64,000 nt of DNA from Stenotrophomonas sp. MYb238 (GTDB lineage Bacteria > Pseudomonadota > Gammaproteobacteria > Xanthomonadales > Xanthomonadaceae), in assembly GCF_009496535.1 (NCBI RefSeq), contig NZ_WIDL01000006.1, forward strand, positions 120,033 through 184,032, read 5' to 3'. The notes under the pieces were generated by a model. It worked only from the letters and a program-made list of their open reading frames with translations, was not told where the DNA came from and did no database searches. The first letter of the stretch is position 1. Each line of letters begins with the position of its first letter. The translations under genes were made by a program, and so were the position numbers. Of this stretch, positions 53,697 through 62,794 are shown piece after piece.

Positions 53697-54302
53697 TCAG
53701 ATGGCGGCAGCGGCCGTCGGCTCCGATGCCTGCGCGCGCATCAGCTGCCGCCAATGGCGCAGCGCCACCAGCGCATTGATCCAGAAACCGACGTAGAGGA
53801 TCGAGGTCAGGTGCAGCCCGCGGCTGTAGTACAGCGGCACGGCGATGCTGTTCACCAGCAGCCATACCCACCACGATTCCAGCTTGCGGCGCATCATCAG
53901 CACCTGCGCGATCATGCTCAGCACCAGCACCGCCGAATCGACATACGGCGCATAGGCATTGGTCAGGCGGGTCAGCATCCAGCCGTAGCCGAAGGTGGCC
54001 GCCACCGCCAGCGGCAGCAGCCAGCTCCATGCGCGCGGACGCAGGGCGGTGATCGGCAGCGGCGCGCCATGGTCGCCACGCAGCCACTGCCACCAGCCGA
54101 ACACGCTGACCGCGATGAAGAAGAACTGCAGCGCCATGTCGGCGTACAGGTGCGAGCGTTCGAACACGATGGCGAACAGCGCGCAGCCGACGATGCCCAG
54201 CCACCAGGTGTGCACGTTGTTGCGGCCGGCCAGCAGGATCGAGCCGGCGACGGCGGCATTGGCGGCCAGCTCCAGCTGGAACGCGGGGTCGGACAGGTTC
54301 AT
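53697..54302 (-). CDS. pnuC: Nicotinamide riboside transporter PnuC
   Basis: A 201-residue, seven-helix inner-membrane transporter. Family marks: NVHTWWLGIVGCALFAIVFERSHLYADMALQFFF and the SWWVWLLVNSIAVPLYYSRGL stretch, which includes the substrate-binding W/N residues, and a C-terminal GFWINALVALRHWRQL. No NAD-related gene is beside it. Single-gene unit. Confidence 0.92.
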   Translation of the reverse strand: MNLSDPAFQLELAANAAVAGSILLAGRNNVHTWWLGIVGCALFAIVFERSHLYADMALQFFFIAVSVFGWWQWLRGDHGAPLPITALRPRAWSWLLPLAVAATFGYGWMLTRLTNAYAPYVDSAVLVLSMIAQVLMMRRKLESWWVWLLVNSIAVPLYYSRGLHLTSILYVGFWINALVALRHWRQLMRAQASEPTAAAAI

Positions 54303-54379
54303 GCGCCATTGTCGCCTGCGCCGCGTGTCCAGGCCACGGCATCGTCGCCGTGCGGCGGACAGGCGCGGCCGCGCCGGCG

Positions 54380-54413
54380 TAAAAAGAAAGGCCCCGCTTG
54401 CGCGGGGCCTTCC
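54380..54413 (-). terminator. Terminator of the FadL-type gene
   Basis: On the minus strand AAGGCCCCGC-gcaa-GCGGGGCCTT followed by TCTTTTTA, ~28 bases past the stop of the outer-membrane protein gene. Confidence 0.88.
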
Positions 54414-54440
54414 GGGTTGCAGCGTCAGGCCAGGCCTGGA

Positions 54441-55901
54441 TCAGAACTTGTAGTTGATCGAGGCGGCAAGGATGTCGCCGCCGACCTTGTACTTGCCCTG
54501 CAGCACGTTGCCGGTCGCCGAGGTGGCGTTGATCGCCGGCTCGTTGGTGAACAGGTGGGTGTAACCGAAGTTGAACTCGGTGTTCTCCTTGGGGGTCCAG
54601 CCCAGGCCGAACGACAGCCACTTGCGGGTCACGTCCGGCACGCGCACGTCGCGGTGGCCGTAGGTGGTCGGGGTTTCGTCGTAGGCCACGCCGCCACGCA
54701 GGGTGACGGTGTCGGACAGCTTGTACTCGGTACCGATCGAGCCGAAGGTGGTGTCCCTGTAGCCGAACACCAGCGTGTTGTCGGGCTGGTTGGACGCGAA
54801 GTCCACGGTCACCTTGTCGAACGCGGTGGCCCAGGCGGTGCGCGACACGTCGCCCATCACCGTCCAGCGGTCGTTGATGCGGTGGGTCACGCTCATGGTG
54901 AGCGAGGCCGGCAGGGTCACGGTGGCCTTGCCGCTGGTATCGACGAACAGGCCGCTGGCCGGCTGGCCCAGCGCCGCCGCCACGTTGCCCGGAACGGTGA
55001 AGTCGGCCTTGCCGCCGGTGATCTTGTGTTCGACCTTGGAGCGGTAGCTGAAGGCGATGTTGGTGTTCTCGCTCGGGCTCAGCGTGGTGCCCAGCACGTA
55101 GCCGAACGCGTTGTTGTCGCCTTCGATGGTCACCGAGCCGTCGGCGCTGCCCGGGTAGAAGCCCAGGGCGGCCGCCTGCTGGGCGCCCTGGCCGCGCGCG
55201 GCGCGGATCTGCGCCGCCGTCGGGTTGGCGACCAGCTGGCGCAGCTGGGCTTCGGCCTTGTCCTGGGCGCCACCGCTGACGACGGCGCCCATGTCCAGGG
55301 CGTTGCCCAGTTCGATGGTCAGGTGCTCGACGAACACGCTGGCGCCGAAGGACACGTACGGGTTGACGTCGTAGGAGAACGCCGCGCCCAGATCGATGGC
55401 CTTCAGGTCGGTGGTGGTGCCGTGGTAGCGGCCCACCCAGCCCTTGTCGTAATCGGTCTTGAAGCCGAACGGCGCGGTCAGCGACAGGCCGAAGTGCATG
55501 TTGTCGTTCTCGCCGAACGGCACGTGGAAGTAGGCCGCCGGAACCGGGGCGATCATGCCCGCATCGCCGCCGTTGCCGCCGGAGATCGGCGTGCCGGTGC
55601 CGGCGCCGGTCGCGCCGGCGTTGCGGGCGTTGTAGACGTCTTCCATCTTGGCCGAGAAGCTGATCGCGCTCAGGTCGGCCTGGAACTGGCGGCCGTTGAG
55701 CAGGCGCATCGAAGCCGGGTTGGTGGCGACCACGGAAGCGTCGTCCCAGGCGGAGGTGGAGCCGGCGAAGGCACGGCCCAGGCCCTTGGCGCTGTTTTCC
55801 TTGAGCTGGAACGCGGCGGCGTCGGCGTTGCTGAAAGCCAGGGCACCAGCAATGCCGACGGCCAGGGCGGTGACGCGTGCGAGGGTGGAAGCAGTATGCA
55901 T
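54441..55901 (-). CDS. fadL: Outer-membrane fatty acid transporter, FadL/OmpP1 family
   Basis: A 486-residue barrel protein with a signal peptide (ALAVGIAGALAFSNADAAAF). After cleavage the mature start AFQLKENSAKGLGRAFAGSTSAWDDASVVATNPASM contains the N-terminal hatch motif of FadL (NPA). Barrel ends ILAASINYKF with terminal Phe. ATG 55901. Substrates in the family are long-chain fatty acids or aromatic hydrocarbons. It is bounded by its own terminator. Confidence 0.9.
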   Translation of the reverse strand: MHTASTLARVTALAVGIAGALAFSNADAAAFQLKENSAKGLGRAFAGSTSAWDDASVVATNPASMRLLNGRQFQADLSAISFSAKMEDVYNARNAGATGAGTGTPISGGNGGDAGMIAPVPAAYFHVPFGENDNMHFGLSLTAPFGFKTDYDKGWVGRYHGTTTDLKAIDLGAAFSYDVNPYVSFGASVFVEHLTIELGNALDMGAVVSGGAQDKAEAQLRQLVANPTAAQIRAARGQGAQQAAALGFYPGSADGSVTIEGDNNAFGYVLGTTLSPSENTNIAFSYRSKVEHKITGGKADFTVPGNVAAALGQPASGLFVDTSGKATVTLPASLTMSVTHRINDRWTVMGDVSRTAWATAFDKVTVDFASNQPDNTLVFGYRDTTFGSIGTEYKLSDTVTLRGGVAYDETPTTYGHRDVRVPDVTRKWLSFGLGWTPKENTEFNFGYTHLFTNEPAINATSATGNVLQGKYKVGGDILAASINYKF

Positions 55902-56114
55902 GTTGGAAGCTCTCTCCGTAGGCGGTGATGATTCGTTGTGCGCCTGCACCGCGAGGCCTTGGCAGCCCTGCGATGCGCCGGAGTCCCCTCCCGACATACG
56001 ACGCCGTATGCAGTATCCATGAAGCTTGTTAACTAAACAATAACGCCACCCGCATTCATTTCCTCGCGCTCCATCACCCTGACCCGAGCCTTCGCGGGGT
56101 AGGCTTGCGCGCCG

Positions 56115-56807
56115 ATGTTCATTTCCCTGCCCTCCCGCCATAAACCCGGACCGCGCTGGGCGGTGCCGCTGGTGTTCGCCGCGATCTGGCTGGCCTTCCT
56201 CTGGTCGATCTCGCGGCCGGACGAGGCCCGGCGCTCGCTGTGGATGGACTGGGGCGCACTGTCCACCGGCCTGGGAAATCCCCAGGACTGGTGGGCCGCA
56301 CTGCGCGACGGCAGCGTGCTGCGCCTGTTCACCGCGCTGTTCCTGCACGCGGACTGGTCGCACCTGCTCGGCAACCTGGTGTTCCTGCTGATCTTCGGGC
56401 TGCCCGCCGAGCGGGTGCTCGGGCCGTGGCGGTTGCTGCTGCTGTTCCTGCTGGGCGGGGCGGCCGCCAACCTGACCGCGCTGTACGCGATGGAATCGCC
56501 GGACCAGATCATCATCGGCGCCAGCGGCGCGGTGTCGGCGCTGCTGGGGGCGTACCTGGCGCTGTTTCCCGGCGCGCGGCTGGGCGTGGTGGTGCCGCTG
56601 GGCCTGTTCCTGGAGTTCGTGCGCGCGCCGGCCTACCTGCTGATCGGAGTATGGGCGGCACTGCAGGTGGTGTTCGCCTACATCGGCCCGAGCTTCGGCA
56701 TGGTCGCCTGGTCGGCGCACGTGGCCGGCTTCCTGTTCGGCATCGTCTACGGCCTGTACATCCGCGCGGCGATCGCCCGGCGGTTGCGCAAGCGCCACGG
56801 TTTCTAG
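56115..56807 (+). CDS. Rhomboid-family intramembrane serine protease
   Basis: A 230-residue membrane protein of about six helices. Rhomboid marks: FTALFLHADWSHLLGNLVFLLIFG (L-x-HxxxxHxxxN), the catalytic Ser in IIIGASGAVSALLG (GxSG) and the His in WSAHVAGFLFGIVYG. Cleaves transmembrane substrates. It begins ~75 bases upstream of where the coding frame can be checked against a short leader; no clear SD. Confidence 0.88.
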   Translation: MFISLPSRHKPGPRWAVPLVFAAIWLAFLWSISRPDEARRSLWMDWGALSTGLGNPQDWWAALRDGSVLRLFTALFLHADWSHLLGNLVFLLIFGLPAERVLGPWRLLLLFLLGGAAANLTALYAMESPDQIIIGASGAVSALLGAYLALFPGARLGVVVPLGLFLEFVRAPAYLLIGVWAALQVVFAYIGPSFGMVAWSAHVAGFLFGIVYGLYIRAAIARRLRKRHGF

Positions 56808-56833
56808 CCTTCGGCGGCCCCTCCGGCGCTCCT

Positions 56834-56839
56834 TATAAT
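56834..56839 (+). promoter_or_regulatory. -10 box directly before the DUF1820 start
   Basis: A perfect TATAAT (56834-56839) ends 6 bases before the ATG at 56846, predicting a start point at or next to the A of the ATG, so the mRNA would be leaderless. No good -35 is visible. Confidence 0.55.
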
Positions 56840-56845
56840 CGGGCG

Positions 56846-57169
56846 ATGAGCAACAGGCCCCTGTACAAGATCACGTTCCTCAACCACGGCAAGGTGTACG
56901 AGCTGTACGCCCGTCGCGTTGGCAGCAGCCACCTGTGGGGATTCAACGAAGTCGCCGAACTGGTGTTCGACCTTCACGACGGGCTGGTCGTGGACCCGAC
57001 CGAAGAGCGCCTGCGCGAGGAATTCGGCGACACCAAGACGCTCCATCTTCCGATGCAGAGCATCGTGCGCATCGAGGAAGTGGAGAAGAAGGGCCAGTCC
57101 GCCATCCGCGACGCGGCCACGGGGGAAAAGGTGGTCACGCCGTTCCCGATGCCGGCCAAGCCGCGCTGA
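56846..57169 (+). CDS. DUF1820 family protein
   Basis: A 107-residue cytoplasmic protein: YKITFLNHGKVYELYARRVG, SSHLWGFNEVAELVFDLHDG, VVDPTEERLREEFGDTK and HLPMQSIVRIEEVEKKGQS. All are typical of the DUF1820 family common in gammaproteobacteria. Function unknown. It has a perfect -10 box 6 bases before the ATG and no ribosome-binding site, suggesting leaderless translation. Confidence 0.85.
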   Translation: MSNRPLYKITFLNHGKVYELYARRVGSSHLWGFNEVAELVFDLHDGLVVDPTEERLREEFGDTKTLHLPMQSIVRIEEVEKKGQSAIRDAATGEKVVTPFPMPAKPR

Positions 57170-57343
57170 ACGAACCTCTCTCCCTCTCAGGGAAGACGCG
57201 TGGCTGGCGAACTCCCGCCCATGCACGCATATGTCCGGTGCTCGGCAGCGAGCCGGGACGTGGTGGCGCTGAACGCCGGGGAGAAGACGCATGAAGTTTC
57301 GCGACAGGCGACGCTCGTAAGGGCTTTCCGACCTTTACCCCAA

Positions 57344-57366
57344 CCCCTCTCCCGGTGGGAGAGGGG
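57344..57366. repeat. CCCCTCTCCC / GGGAGAGGGG hairpin repeat
   Basis: A 10-bp perfect stem with a 3-base loop; the common proteobacterial 'CCCCTCTCCC' intergenic repeat. It is ~28 bases past the ctpA stop and may act as its terminator. Confidence 0.85.
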
Positions 57367-57393
57367 CTTTCAAGGACACGCCAACGCGCGCTG

Positions 57394-58809
57394 TCACTTG
57401 TCGCTGTCGACGGTTTCCGGCTTGGCATCTTCCGGCTTGGTCGGCACGGTAACGCCCGCAGGCGGAGCCTTCGCTTCCGGCTTTGCCGCAGTCGCCGGCC
57501 GCGCCGCCGCGGGCCTGGCCGCAAGCGAACCTGGCTGCTTGAGCTCGCGCAGCGCCGACTGGATCGGCCCGTCGCCCGGCAGCACCACGCCGCTGGCGAC
57601 ACCGGCCCCCTCGTCGTCGCCGCGCAGGTGGCCCGGCAGCTTGGCTTCGCTGAAATCGGCCAGGGCGGCCGGCATGTCCTTGGCGGCGTTGGCCGGATCG
57701 GGCGCCAGCTCCACGTCCGGCACGATGCCGGTGGCCTGGATCGAACGGCCGCTGGGCGTGTAATAGCGCGCGGTGGTGAGCTTGACCGAGTCGCCGTTGT
57801 CCAGCGGCAGCACGGTCTGCACCGAGCCCTTGCCGAAGGTGCGGCTGCCGATGATGCGGGCGCGCCGGTTGTCGTGCAGGGCCCCCGCCAGCACTTCCGA
57901 CGCGCTGGCCGAACCGGCGTCCACCAGCGCCACCACCGGTGCGCCCTTCATCAGGTCGCCCGGCGTCGCCTCGAACTTGGCGTCGCTGACCGAAATGCGG
58001 CCGCGCGTACTCACGATGCCGCCCTTCTCCAGCAGGTCGTCGGCCACCTGCACCGCCGCGGTGAGCAGGCCGCCGGGATTACTGCGCAGGTCCAGCACCA
58101 GGCCCTTCAACCTGCCGCCGGCCTGCGCCTGCAGCTGGGCGAGGTGCTTCTGGAAATCGGCACCGGTATCGGCCTGGAAGGTGCTGATGCGCACGTAGCC
58201 GTAACCGGGTTCGAGCATCTTGCTGCGCACGCTGGTGACGCGGATGGTCTCGCGGGTGACGGTGACGTCGAACGGCTTTTCCTCGCCGCGCTCGATGGTC
58301 AGCACCACCTGGCTGCCGGCCGGGCCGCGCAGCGGCTCCATCGCCTCGATCGCATCGATCGGCTTGCCGTCGATGGCCACGATCAGGTCGTTGGCGCGCA
58401 GGCCGGCACGGGCGGCCGGGGTGTCGTCGATCGGCGAAACCACCTTGAGTACGCCGTCCTGCTGCAGCAGTTCGACGCCGATGCCCTCATAGGCGCCGGT
58501 GGCCTGCTCGTCGAACGCTTCGGCGTCGGCCTTGTCGAAGTAGGTACTGTGCGGGTCAAGGTCCAGCAGCAGGCCGCGGACCGCCGACTGCATCAGCTTC
58601 CTGTCGTCCACCGGGTCGACATAGGCCGCGCGCACCGCGTTGTACACGGCGACGAAGCGGCGGATCTCCTCCAGCGGCACCCGCGAGGTGACCGATTCCT
58701 TGGCATCGGGGTCGTCCGCCCCGGGCGTCTTGTCCGGGGCGCCCTGTGCCAGGCCGACGGCCGGCGAAAGCGCGAACAGCAGGGCAGCAGCAAGGCCGGC
58801 TACACGCAT
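57394..58809 (-). CDS. ctpA: S41 carboxyl-terminal processing protease
   Basis: A 471-residue exported serine protease. Signal peptide (LAAALLFALSPAVGLAQ), a PDZ domain (GIGVELLQQDGVLKVVSPIDDTPAARAGL and beyond, about 115-190), and the S41 catalytic core with LDLRSNPGGLL, the nucleophile Ser in DAGSASASEVLAGAL and the Lys in RTFGKGSVQTV. The tail (430-471) is Ala/Lys/Pro-rich. ATG 58809 has GGAG 6 bases upstream (an ATG 4 codons earlier is less likely). With envC upstream on the same strand, it may process cell-wall enzymes. Confidence 0.92.
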   Translation of the reverse strand: MRVAGLAAALLFALSPAVGLAQGAPDKTPGADDPDAKESVTSRVPLEEIRRFVAVYNAVRAAYVDPVDDRKLMQSAVRGLLLDLDPHSTYFDKADAEAFDEQATGAYEGIGVELLQQDGVLKVVSPIDDTPAARAGLRANDLIVAIDGKPIDAIEAMEPLRGPAGSQVVLTIERGEEKPFDVTVTRETIRVTSVRSKMLEPGYGYVRISTFQADTGADFQKHLAQLQAQAGGRLKGLVLDLRSNPGGLLTAAVQVADDLLEKGGIVSTRGRISVSDAKFEATPGDLMKGAPVVALVDAGSASASEVLAGALHDNRRARIIGSRTFGKGSVQTVLPLDNGDSVKLTTARYYTPSGRSIQATGIVPDVELAPDPANAAKDMPAALADFSEAKLPGHLRGDDEGAGVASGVVLPGDGPIQSALRELKQPGSLAARPAAARPATAAKPEAKAPPAGVTVPTKPEDAKPETVDSDK

Positions 58810-58926
58810 GAACCACTCCATGAAAAACGCATGCGCACCATGCGCGTCGGAACCGATTATGCGCGAAGCCCGGCCGAATTCCCGTTGAACGGCGGGGCAG
58901 CGGACCGCCGCCCGCTCAGCCGGCGG

Positions 58927-60261
58927 TCACTGCCGCTGCAGCCAGGTGGACGGGTCGACCGGCTGGCCATTGCGGCGCAGCTCGAAGTACAGCGCCGCCA
59001 CGCCCTGTCCGCCGGAATTGCCGACCCGCGCGACCGCCTCGCCGCGGCGCACGCGCGCGCCTGCATCGCGCAGGAGCGTGTCGTTGTGGGCATACAGGCT
59101 CATGTAGCCGTTGCCATGGTCGACGATCAGGATCATGCCGTAGCCGGTCATCCAGTCGGAGAAGACCACGGTGCCGTCGGCGACCGCGGTCACCGTGGTG
59201 CCCGGAGGCGCGCCGATCAGCACGCCGCTGCTGGTGCGGCCATCGGGCAGGCGCCCGCCGTAGCGCGCCAGCAGGTTGCCCGACAGCGGCCATCCCAGCC
59301 CGCCGACCTTCGGCGCGGGGGCATTGGCGGTGACCCGCGGCGGCACCTTGCCCGGCGCGGGCCGCGCCGTTCCCGAGGCGGCCTGGCGCGCCTGTTCGGC
59401 CTCGGCCCGGCGGGCGGCCGCGCGGCGCTCGGCTTCAGCGCGGGCCGCTGCCGCACGCAGATTGGACAGCAGCCGCTCGAGCGCGCGCGCATCCTTGCCC
59501 AGCACCTTTTCCCGCTCGCTGCGGTCCTGGTAGCGCTGGTCGAGCTCGGCCGCCACCTGTGCGCGCCGGCGGCGGTCCTCGGCCAGCGCCGCCGCCTGTT
59601 CGCGCTGCTGCGCGCGCGCCTGTTCCAGCTCGCTGCTGCGCGCCAGGATCTCCCGTTCGTTCGACGCCAACGCCTGCAGGTCGGCGGTAAGCGAACCGAT
59701 GGTCCTGGCCCGTTCGCGCTGCAGGTAACGGTGATAGGCCAGGTCGCGGTTGGCATCGGCCACCCGGTCCTGCGACAGCAGCAGCTTCAGCGGGGCATGG
59801 TTGCCCAGCTGGTAGGCGCTGCGCAGCAGCGCGGCAAGCTGGCGGCGCTGCTTCTCCCTGTTGGCTTCGAGCGAAGCCCGGCGCTGCTGCAGTTCGGCCA
59901 GCGCCTGCTGTTCGCGGCGCATCGCCGCTTCGGTATCGGAGACCGCACGGCCGCTGCGGGCCACCTTCTGGTCGGCTTCGCGCAGGCGCCGGGACGCCGC
60001 GTCGCGCTCGCCCTCCAGGCGCTGCCGCTCCTGCGCCACGTTCTTCAGCTCGCCCCGCACCTGCTGCAGCTTCTTCTCCGCATCGCGGCTGTTCTGCGCC
60101 TGCGAGACGGGGACCGCGAAGGCGAGCGCCAGCAGGCAGCCGGCCACCCAGGACGGCAATGCCGGAGGGCAGGCGGTCGGGCGGCGGCGGCGATACGGTC
60201 GCAATGGCGTTCCAGTGACTTCAGGCAGATGCGGATTGTACCCAGCCATGCTGCCATCCAT
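58927..60261 (-). CDS. envC: Murein hydrolase activator EnvC-like (coiled coil plus LytM/M23)
   Basis: A 444-residue protein: signal region (VAGCLLALAFAVPVSQAQ), a long coiled coil (about 60-270, rich in R, E, Q and A) and a C-terminal M23 domain (about 320-444). The LytM zinc ligand first His is replaced in SSGVLIGAPPGT, while YAHNDTLL is kept, as in non-catalytic EnvC proteins that activate amidases. It controls septal peptidoglycan splitting via FtsEX and amidases in E. coli. It lies 118 bases upstream of ctpA on the same strand. Confidence 0.9.
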   Translation of the reverse strand: MDGSMAGYNPHLPEVTGTPLRPYRRRRPTACPPALPSWVAGCLLALAFAVPVSQAQNSRDAEKKLQQVRGELKNVAQERQRLEGERDAASRRLREADQKVARSGRAVSDTEAAMRREQQALAELQQRRASLEANREKQRRQLAALLRSAYQLGNHAPLKLLLSQDRVADANRDLAYHRYLQRERARTIGSLTADLQALASNEREILARSSELEQARAQQREQAAALAEDRRRRAQVAAELDQRYQDRSEREKVLGKDARALERLLSNLRAAAARAEAERRAAARRAEAEQARQAASGTARPAPGKVPPRVTANAPAPKVGGLGWPLSGNLLARYGGRLPDGRTSSGVLIGAPPGTTVTAVADGTVVFSDWMTGYGMILIVDHGNGYMSLYAHNDTLLRDAGARVRRGEAVARVGNSGGQGVAALYFELRRNGQPVDPSTWLQRQ

Positions 60262-60296
60262 TCTCGCCCACAGGAATTCCCCGACGGAGACGCACG

Positions 60297-60953
60297 ATGA
60301 AACGATTCCTTCTTCTGCTGGCCCTGGGTCTGTCCTGCCCGCTGGCGATGGCCGCCGACGACATCAGCAAGGTGAACGGGAGCATCCGCACCGAGGCCGG
60401 CACCGCATACCGCGACCTGGACACGGTCAACGGCAGCATCCACCTGGCCAAGGGCGTGCAGGCCCGTGGCGTGGAGACCGTCAACGGCAGCATCAACGCC
60501 GACGAGAACGTGCAGGCGCGCAGCCTGGAAACCGTGAACGGCGCCATCCGCGCGGGGCGCGGGCTGGTGCTGTCCAGCGGCGTGGAAACCGTCAATGGCA
60601 GCATCTTCATCGACCAGGGCGGACGCATCGGTGGCGGCGTGGAAACCGTCAACGGCGGCATCGGCCTGGTCGGCACCGAGATCGGCCGCGATGTCGAGAC
60701 CGTCAACGGCGACATCACCGTGGGCATCGGTTCGCACGTGAAGGGCGGCATCCGCGTGACCAAGCCCTCGTTCGGCCTGTCGCTGACGCCGCCGCGCAAG
60801 CCGCGGATCATCATCGGCCCCAATGCGGTGGTCGACGGGCCGCTGAACTTCGAACGCGAAGTGACGCTGTACGTACACGACAGTGCGTCCATCGGCACCG
60901 TCAGCGGCGCCACCGTGCGCCGCTTCGACACCGAGGCCGCGCCGAAGGATTGA
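60297..60953 (+). CDS. Exported repeat protein, predicted beta-solenoid
   Basis: A 218-residue protein with a signal peptide (LLLLALGLSCPLAMAAD). Six to seven copies of an 18-20-residue repeat with core (D/E)TVNG(S/A/G/D)I run from about residue 23 to 150: VNGSIRTEAG, VNGSIHLAKG, VNGSINADEN, VNGAIRAGRG, VNGSIFIDQG, VNGGIGLVGT, VNGDITVGIG. Such regular VNG turns suggest stacked parallel beta-coils, like DUF4097 or bactofilin-type folds. A final domain (PRIIIGPNAVVDGPLNF) carries one more turn. Role unknown; divergent from envC. Confidence 0.72.
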   Translation: MKRFLLLLALGLSCPLAMAADDISKVNGSIRTEAGTAYRDLDTVNGSIHLAKGVQARGVETVNGSINADENVQARSLETVNGAIRAGRGLVLSSGVETVNGSIFIDQGGRIGGGVETVNGGIGLVGTEIGRDVETVNGDITVGIGSHVKGGIRVTKPSFGLSLTPPRKPRIIIGPNAVVDGPLNFEREVTLYVHDSASIGTVSGATVRRFDTEAAPKD

Positions 60954-61011
60954 GCGCATCCGAAAGCGCTTGCCTAGAATCGGGCTTCGCCCTTCATCGG
61001 AGCCCGTTTCA

Positions 61012-62727
61012 ATGCCCCGCAAGATCGTGTTGTACCTCGTCGCGGGCGCGGCGCTGGCCGCCTGCAGGCAGGAAGCCGCTTCTCCACCGGCTCCCGTACC
61101 GGTGCCGCCAACGGCGCATGCTTTTTCCAGCGGCATCGATGCCGCCGACTTCGCCGAGCTGGTGAAGACGCTCGCGTCGGACGCGTTCGAGGGACGCGCG
61201 CCCGGCAGCCACGGGGAAACGCTGACCGTGGAGTACATCCGCGACCAGATGCAGCGCATCGGCCTGCAGCCCGGCAACGGCGACAGCTGGTTCCAGGACG
61301 TGCCGATGACCGAGACCATCGCCGATCCATCGACGGTGCTCACGCTCCGCCATGGCGATGCGAGCCGCACGCTCGACTTCGGCGACGACATGGTGATCGG
61401 CACCCGCACCGGCCAGCCGGAGGTGAAGATCGATGCCAGCGAGATGGTATTCGTCGGCTATGGCGTCGATGCGCCGGAGCAGGACTGGAACGACTACGCC
61501 GGCCAGGACTGGAAGGGCAAGACCGTGGTGATGTTCGTCAACGACCCCGGCTTCCACGTGGACGACCCGCGCCTGTTCGAAGGCAGGCGCATGACCTACT
61601 ACGGGCGCTGGACCTACAAGTTTGAGGAAGCCGCGCGCAAGGGTGCAGCCGCGGCGCTGATCGTGCACGATACCGCCGGCGCCGCCTACGGCTGGGACGT
61701 GGTGAGGAATTCCTGGGGCGGGCCGCAATACGACCTGCCGGCTGACCAGGACAAGGAGCCGCGCCTGCAGGCGCAGGGCTGGCTCAGCGCAGATGCCGCG
61801 CGGCAGGTGTTCGCCGACGCCGGTCTCGACTTGGACAAGGCCTACCGCGACGCCAACCGGCGCGGATTCAAGCCGGTGCCGCTGCGTACCACGTTGTCGC
61901 TGGACCTGAAGAGCAGCATCGCAGAGAAGAAATCGCGCAACGTGGTCGGCGTCCTGCCCGGCGGGCAGCGCGCCGACGAGGCCGTTCTCTACATGGCGCA
62001 CTGGGACCACCTCGGCAAGCACGAGGGCCAGACGCCGGACACGGCCGGCGGCGACAGCATCTACAACGGCGCGGTGGACAACGCGACCGGCGTGGCCGGG
62101 ATCCTCGAGATCGCCGATGCGATGGTCCACCAGCAGCCTGCGCCACAGCGCTCGGTGGTCTTCCTCGCCGTGACGCTGGAAGAATCGGGCCTTCTGGGCT
62201 CGCAGTACTACGTCAACCATCCGACGTTCCCGCTGGACAAGATCGCCGGCGTCATCAACATCGATGCGATGTCGGTCAACGGCCGCGCCCGCGACATGAC
62301 CGTCACCGGCTACGGCAGCTCCGAAATCGAGGACATCCTCGAGCCATTGGCCGCCGGGCAGAAACGGCGGCTGCATGCCGAAGCGTCGGTGCAGAGCGGC
62401 TTCTACTTCCGTTCCGACCATTTCAGCTTCGCCAAGGCAGGAGTTCCCGCGCTGTATGCCGGCGGCGGCCAGGATCTTCTGGACGGCGGCGTCGACGCGG
62501 GCAGGAAAGCCGCCCAGGCCTACGGACGCGACCGTTACCACAGCCCACGCGACGAGTACGACCCCGCCACGTGGAAGCTGGACGGCATCATGGAGGACCT
62601 CGCGCTGCTGTACGGCGTGGGCAGGGAACTGGCCGGTGGCGACAGCTGGCCCAACTGGCACGAGGGCAATCCGTTCAAGGCCAGCCGCGACCGCATGATG
62701 GAAGGCCGGCGCGCGGGCAGCGACTGA
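61012..62727 (+). CDS. M28 family metallopeptidase lipoprotein
   Basis: A 571-residue exported peptidase. N-terminus [18 protein letters not shown] has a lipobox. A PA-like insert domain lies at about 120-310 and the M28 core follows with Zn ligands in MAHWDHLG (His), [12 protein letters not shown] (Asp), [13 protein letters not shown] (catalytic Glu and ligand Glu), INIDAMSV (Asp) and [10 protein letters not shown] (His). Such enzymes are aminopeptidases or dipeptidases. ATG 61012 follows the repeat-protein gene by 58 bases. Confidence 0.9.
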   Translation: MPRKIVLYLVAGAALAACRQEAASPPAPVPVPPTAHAFSSGIDAADFAELVKTLASDAFEGRAPGSHGETLTVEYIRDQMQRIGLQPGNGDSWFQDVPMTETIADPSTVLTLRHGDASRTLDFGDDMVIGTRTGQPEVKIDASEMVFVGYGVDAPEQDWNDYAGQDWKGKTVVMFVNDPGFHVDDPRLFEGRRMTYYGRWTYKFEEAARKGAAAALIVHDTAGAAYGWDVVRNSWGGPQYDLPADQDKEPRLQAQGWLSADAARQVFADAGLDLDKAYRDANRRGFKPVPLRTTLSLDLKSSIAEKKSRNVVGVLPGGQRADEAVLYMAHWDHLGKHEGQTPDTAGGDSIYNGAVDNATGVAGILEIADAMVHQQPAPQRSVVFLAVTLEESGLLGSQYYVNHPTFPLDKIAGVINIDAMSVNGRARDMTVTGYGSSEIEDILEPLAAGQKRRLHAEASVQSGFYFRSDHFSFAKAGVPALYAGGGQDLLDGGVDAGRKAAQAYGRDRYHSPRDEYDPATWKLDGIMEDLALLYGVGRELAGGDSWPNWHEGNPFKASRDRMMEGRRAGSD

Positions 62728-62794
62728 TGCGTTCTTGCCGGCAAGGTCATCCTTGCAAAGCCGAGTGCGCCACGATTTTCAGTCTTCTGATCCT

